NCBI GenBank assembly: GCA_934546745.1
Contig: CAKTDV010000010.1
Span: 28,809 to 92,808, forward strand
Direction: 5' to 3'
Origin: an uncultured Desulfovibrio sp.
GTDB taxonomy: Bacteria > Desulfobacterota > Desulfovibrionia > Desulfovibrionales > Desulfovibrionaceae
Length of the DNA stretch: 64,000 bases
Shown here one piece after another: positions 60,937 through 64,000 of the stretch. Below the pieces are notes generated by a model. The model saw nothing but the letters and a program-made list of their open reading frames with translations. It was not told the origin of the DNA and made no database searches. How positions within the stretch are numbered: the stretch's first letter is position 1; each line of letters opens with the position of its first letter. The position numbers were made by a program, and so were the translations under genes.

Positions 60937-61626
60937 ATGGATTCCCTGCTTCAGGCCGTCGTACAGGCCACGCTGATTTCAAAGTTCGTTTTGGGAGTGC
61001 TTTTGTTCATGTCCGTAGCGAGCTGGGCCTGCATGGCCGTCACGTGGCTGACACTGCGTGCCGCGCGGCATCATACCAGGCAGGGCCTCCGCGCCTTTGA
61101 TGATGCGGGGGCGCTGGAGTCCGCCCTGTCTCTGGTGGAGCGCGAGAGACGATCCACCCTGTACGGCATCACGCGTCGCGCCGTGCGGGAATTCAACCGC
61201 ATCAGCCGTGCCGGTGATGCTGAACGGCTGTTCAACGGTAATATGCGCCGCGCCCTGCGCTTCGGAATTACCGAGGAACTGGCGCGTCTCAAACCCTCGC
61301 TGGCCTTTTTGGCGACAGCGGCCAACACGGCGCCTTTCATTGGCCTTTTCGGCACGGTGTGGGGTATTATGCACTCCTTTCATGCGATAGCTTCCCTGAA
61401 AAGCGTGTCTCTGGCGACCGTCGCGCCCGGTATCGCTGAAGCGCTCATCGCCACGGCGATGGGTCTGTTCGTGGCCATTCCCGCGGTGTGCGGCTACAAC
61501 TTCTTCCGTGCGCGCCTTACGGACATTGAGTCCGTGTGCGTCAATTACGCGGGACAGCTTTTGAACCGCATGCGGCATGAGATGGACGCGCATCGCGAAG
61601 GCATCTCCTTCGCGGGAGAGAGGTAG
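60937..61626 (+). CDS. exbB: ExbB/TolQ/MotA family proton channel protein
   Basis: A 229-residue inner-membrane protein with three hydrophobic segments: LISKFVLGVLLFMSVASWACMAV near 13-35, and the pair LAFLATAANTAPFIGLFGTVWGIMHSF and ATVAPGIAEALIATAMGLFVAIPAVCGYN that is diagnostic of ExbB/TolQ. It forms the proton-driven motor with ExbD for TonB. AGGAG lies 6 bases before ATG 60937. It starts a tight three-gene unit. Confidence 0.94.
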   Translation: MDSLLQAVVQATLISKFVLGVLLFMSVASWACMAVTWLTLRAARHHTRQGLRAFDDAGALESALSLVERERRSTLYGITRRAVREFNRISRAGDAERLFNGNMRRALRFGITEELARLKPSLAFLATAANTAPFIGLFGTVWGIMHSFHAIASLKSVSLATVAPGIAEALIATAMGLFVAIPAVCGYNFFRARLTDIESVCVNYAGQLLNRMRHEMDAHREGISFAGER

Positions 61627-61628
61627 GC

Positions 61629-62096
61629 GTGTCTTCCCCTGACGGCGGATTTGCGGCCGATATCAATGTGACGCCTTTTGTGGATGTCATGCTGGTTCTG
61701 TTAATCATCTTCATGGTTACGGCGCCCATGATGACGGAAGGTCTCGATGTGGATCTGCCGCAGGCACAGAGCACGGAGGTGCTGCCCGCGAAAGATGATG
61801 GTATGGTTGTGAGTATCAAAAGCGACGGAACGCTCTTTTTGGACGCGTACCCTGCGACCGTGGGCGCGTTGGATGCTCTGCTGCGGCGTACCGTGTCAGG
61901 GCGGGACGCGCAAATTTTTCTGCGTGCTGACAAGGTGGTTCCGTACGGAGTGGTGATGGATGTCCTTGGTCGCATCCGGGCCGCCGGCATAACCCGTGTG
62001 GGTATGGTGGCGGAATCTGGGAGCGGGCCGGTATCCGGTGGCGCAGGGAAGGCCCGGCCGGATCGGACGCCCGCAATGGGCATGACTGCGCCATGA
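61629..62096 (+). CDS. exbD: ExbD biopolymer transport protein
   Basis: A 155-residue protein starting with GTG, 2 bases after exbB. One N-terminal membrane segment, INVTPFVDVMLVLLIIFMV, contains the essential aspartate (FVD); the periplasmic domain follows (QIFLRADKVVPYGVVMDVLGRIRAAGITRVGMVAE). The last 20 residues are Gly/Pro-rich. It overlaps tonB by 4 bases. Confidence 0.94.
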   Translation: MSSPDGGFAADINVTPFVDVMLVLLIIFMVTAPMMTEGLDVDLPQAQSTEVLPAKDDGMVVSIKSDGTLFLDAYPATVGALDALLRRTVSGRDAQIFLRADKVVPYGVVMDVLGRIRAAGITRVGMVAESGSGPVSGGAGKARPDRTPAMGMTAP

Positions 62097-62776
62097 CACC
62101 CATAAGGTTTTTCCAACCCACAGTGCCCGTGGTTTTTTCCCTGCTTCTGCACGGACTTCTGGTCATGGCCGGATTCCTTTTCCCGGATACCGAAAACCCG
62201 CCGGCAGAGAAGATCTATCGCGTTTCGATCGCGGCCTTTGCTCCGACGCAAACATCCCTTGCTCCTGAGCAGGGTGTCCCGTCTCCTTCTCCGGCATCCG
62301 TGAAGCCTGAGATGCCTCCGCGCCCCAGCCTCCGCCAGCGTATCCCCCAGCGGACACGGGACACATGGAAGCGGACAGGGCAGGCGTCCGTCCGGAAGCC
62401 ACAATCCGCCAGGATGCCGCAAAATCCCCTTGAAACCGGGGAAGGCGCAACGCGCGGTACGGCGCTCACTGTGGGGACCCTGAGCGTCTACGCCGAAGAC
62501 GCCGTGGATCAACGTCCGTCCATTGCCCTTGGAGCGACACCCGAATACCCGGACAAAGCCCGATGGAGGCGTCTGCAGGGGCGGGTGGTTGTCCAGGTTG
62601 TCGTGGATGTTTCCGGCAAGCCGCGGCATTGCAGTGTTTACGCTTCTGATCCGGCGGGAGTCTTTGACGAGGCGGCGCTGGCCGCCGCACGGCGGACACG
62701 TTTTCTTCCTGGAAGGATCAAAGGCCGGCCGGTTGCCACTCTCGTGCTGATTCCTTATATCTTTTCTCTGCGATGA
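62093..62776 (+). CDS. tonB: TonB energy-transducing protein
   Basis: A 227-residue protein: N-terminal membrane anchor (PVVFSLLLHGLLVMAGFLF), a Pro/Arg-rich periplasmic spacer (about 45-125) and the C-terminal TonB domain (EYPDKARWRRLQGRVVVQVVVDVSGKP, DEAALAAARRTRFLPGRIKGRPVA). It links ExbB-ExbD to the receptor at 52046, and being in the same cluster is probably dedicated to it. Confidence 0.93.
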   Translation: MTPIRFFQPTVPVVFSLLLHGLLVMAGFLFPDTENPPAEKIYRVSIAAFAPTQTSLAPEQGVPSPSPASVKPEMPPRPSLRQRIPQRTRDTWKRTGQASVRKPQSARMPQNPLETGEGATRGTALTVGTLSVYAEDAVDQRPSIALGATPEYPDKARWRRLQGRVVVQVVVDVSGKPRHCSVYASDPAGVFDEAALAAARRTRFLPGRIKGRPVATLVLIPYIFSLR

Positions 62777-62785
62777 GCGTGGCGA

Positions 62786-62820
62786 ACCTTTCAAGAGTAA
62801 AATGCTCCAAGAGTTCCAGA
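62786..62820 (+). repeat. Dispersed intergenic repeat, family A copy 4 (short)
   Basis: CTTTCAAGAGTAAAATGCTC matches the minus-strand core of copy 1 (TTTCAAAAGCAAAATGCTCT). It lies just after tonB. Confidence 0.45.
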
Positions 62821-62840
62821 GGCCTGAGAAGGTCATCCAG

Positions 62841-62874
62841 AAAAAAAGGGGTTACGTGAAAACGTAACCCCTTT
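62841..62874 (-). terminator. Terminator of tRNA-Thr
   Basis: AAAGGGGTTACGT (62845-62857) pairs perfectly with ACGTAACCCCTTT (62862-62874) around a GAAA tetraloop. On the minus strand a run of seven Ts follows. It lies 8 bases past the tRNA and also backs tonB from the other side. Confidence 0.92.
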
Positions 62875-62882
62875 GAAATCTT

Positions 62883-62958
62883 TGGAGCCAGCTAAGAGAC
62901 TTGAACTCTTGACCTGCTGATTACGAATCAGCTGCTCTACCAACTGAGCTAAGCTGGC
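62883..62958 (-). tRNA. tRNA-Thr(CGT)
   Basis: A 76-nt tRNA with encoded CCA (62883-62885), acceptor GCCAGCT/AGCTGGC, D arm GCTCAGTTGGTAGAGC, anticodon stem CTGAT/ATCAG with loop TCGTA centre and anticodon CGT, reading ACG, and T arm AGAGTTCAAGTCTCT. All arms pair normally. Confidence 0.97.
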
Positions 62959-63000
62959 GCAAAAAGAAACATGCCTTGAAACGGCTTTGCTGTCAAGCGA

Positions 63001-63381
63001 TTATTTCTGTTTTTTTATGGTCAATGGAATGCAGTGCAGCTGGCGGCTGATTTCTTCCGTGCTGCCCAGAGCCCAGTTCACGCCGTCGGGGTTCCAGCCG
63101 AGGTGATCGGCCACGGCGCGCACCACACCAGCGACGTTCAGCACTGGGTGGCGCTGGAAGACCTGCGGCAGGCCATAGGTCAGGTTGCAGGCAAGGCACT
63201 TGCCCGGCCGCTCATGCAGTTCAAAGGCCAGATGTGCCGTATCGGGCGTCAGCTCGCGGCATGTGAGGCGGATGTCATAGGCGCCTTCTTCCGCGCCGCC
63301 GAACAGCGCGTCAAAAAAATCTTCCGTGCGCTGTGCGGGAAAGATGTCCGCCAGAAATTCATTCTCCAAACATTGAGTCAT
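63001..63381 (-). CDS. Small conserved protein of unknown function
   Basis: A 126-residue soluble protein. It begins with an acidic amphipathic part (FPAQRTEDFFDALFGGAEEGAYDIRL) and ends in a basic tail (IKKQK). FELHERPGKCLACNLTYGLPQVFQRHPVLNVAG holds a C-x2-C pair. I recall this as a small family of Desulfovibrio-type genomes carrying a misleading eukaryotic name in databases; no function can be given. It lies between tRNA-Thr and the CRISPR array on the minus strand. Confidence 0.7.
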   Translation of the reverse strand: MTQCLENEFLADIFPAQRTEDFFDALFGGAEEGAYDIRLTCRELTPDTAHLAFELHERPGKCLACNLTYGLPQVFQRHPVLNVAGVVRAVADHLGWNPDGVNWALGSTEEISRQLHCIPLTIKKQK

Positions 63382-63505
63382 TGCTTCCTCCCTGCTGTGT
63401 GGACTTCTCTCTTACCTCGGTATAGGGCGCTTTGCCGGTTCTGGCAAGCCTTCCGACCATCAAGGCGCGTATTGTCGCCGGATGATTGCATTTTGACGCG
63501 TGTTG

Positions 63506-64000
63506 GAAACACCCCCACGGGCGTGGGGAAGACGAAGGTACCCACGCCGTTGTCCGCCCCGTCGCAGAAACACCCCCACGGGCGTGGGGAAGACATTGCA
63601 AAAATTTATCGCGTCAATGCGGACGAAGAAACACCCCCACGGGCGTGGGGAAGACTGAAGTCGATCATGGATTGGCGTCCTCATCCAAGAAACACCCCCA
63701 CGGGCGTGGGGAAGACCAGTGAAGCTAAAAGAGAGACGCTTGCTTTCCAGAAACACCCCCACGGGCGTGGGGAAGACGGCCGAACGCCAGAAGTTGGCGG
63801 GGCAGTTCCAGAAACACCCCCACGGGCGTGGGGAAGACCGTTCCGCCGACAACAAGGTCAACTGTTCCAAGGAAACACCCCCACGGGCGTGGGGAAGACC
63901 TGAGGCCGCTCAAAGTGAAATGGCACGGCCATGAAACACCCCCACGGGCGTGGGGAAGACGTCGCGCCGCCTCCATTGGCAAGGAACATGAGGGAAACAC
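63506..64000 (-). CRISPR. CRISPR array, type I-E-like, cut by the window edge
   Basis: Eight complete identical 28-base repeats begin at 63506, 63567, 63628, 63689, 63750, 63811, 63872 and 63933, and a ninth starts at 63994. Every spacer is 33 bases, so the period is a strict 61. The plus-strand repeat starts GAAACACCCCC and ends GGGGAAGAC with an internal dyad. In the minus orientation it reads GTCTTCCCC...GTGTTTC, like E. coli type I-E repeats, so crRNA is probably made from the minus strand and the leader should lie to the right. No cas gene is in the window. Confidence 0.97.

Overview
The window is a high-GC chromosomal segment of a Gram-negative, flagellated anaerobe, most likely a member of the Desulfovibrionales. 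Pointers are the gene set (DUF1786 protein beside a phenylacetate-CoA ligase family protein, DUF2333, FlgO-type lipoproteins, the yicC-DUF370-gmk-pyrF order, a small conserved protein family I associate with Desulfovibrio) and the base composition. This is inference from gene content; no rRNA or other decisive marker is present.

Layout. 1-444: end of a response regulator. 642-8156: a tellurite/stress (ter) operon of TerD-family proteins (TerA, two TerD, TerZ), TerB, and a small-molecule module (CitE-like lyase, two phosphoribosyltransferase-like proteins, a HAD phosphatase). 8157-10042: a stranded piece of a phage MuF/polyvalent protein ending in a strong palindrome. 10135-19716: housekeeping (DUF2333, recJ, a TPR protein, pyrF-gmk-DUF370-yicC, FmdB, mtaB, an M15 peptidase). 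19790-29697: pgl, a methyltransferase, an amino-acid permease, ettA, a DUF4139 protein, a sedoheptulose-phosphate isomerase-like protein and terC. 29728-32695: a flagellin gene with a (CT)15 leader microsatellite and a mosaic central domain, followed by a sugar aminotransferase. 32700-38650: an accessory stretch with repeats, a hicB remnant, a possible small transcript, tRNA-Leu(GAG), DUF1786, an acyl-CoA ligase, DUF456 and a decayed O-antigen glucosyltransferase. 38709-50873: trmJ-like, ychF, three small envelope proteins of which two are FlgO-like, then a mostly isoprenoid-related run ispG-proS-xseA-M23-xseB-ispA-dxs. 50928-62776: a TonB-dependent uptake and redox cluster with its own exbB-exbD-tonB. 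62883-64000: tRNA-Thr(CGT), a small conserved protein and the start of a type I-E-like CRISPR array that runs off the window; no cas genes are visible.

The strongest candidate for an undescribed system is the 12-gene block at 50928-62776. An AraC regulator (frameshifted here), a TonB receptor, an O-methyltransferase-like enzyme, an ABC permease and ATPase without a binding protein, a DUF6064-like membrane protein, a PyrK-like flavin/2Fe-2S protein, a TrmFO/GidA-like flavoprotein, a two-P-loop ATPase and a private ExbB-ExbD-TonB follow one another in one direction. The substrate cannot be read from sequence; import of a metal chelate followed by reductive or methyl-transfer processing is a reasonable guess. 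The flagellin leader, where a CT repeat sits inside a short upstream reading frame whose stop shifts with repeat number, is the clearest regulatory novelty. Two dispersed intergenic repeat families (A and B below) are also visible.
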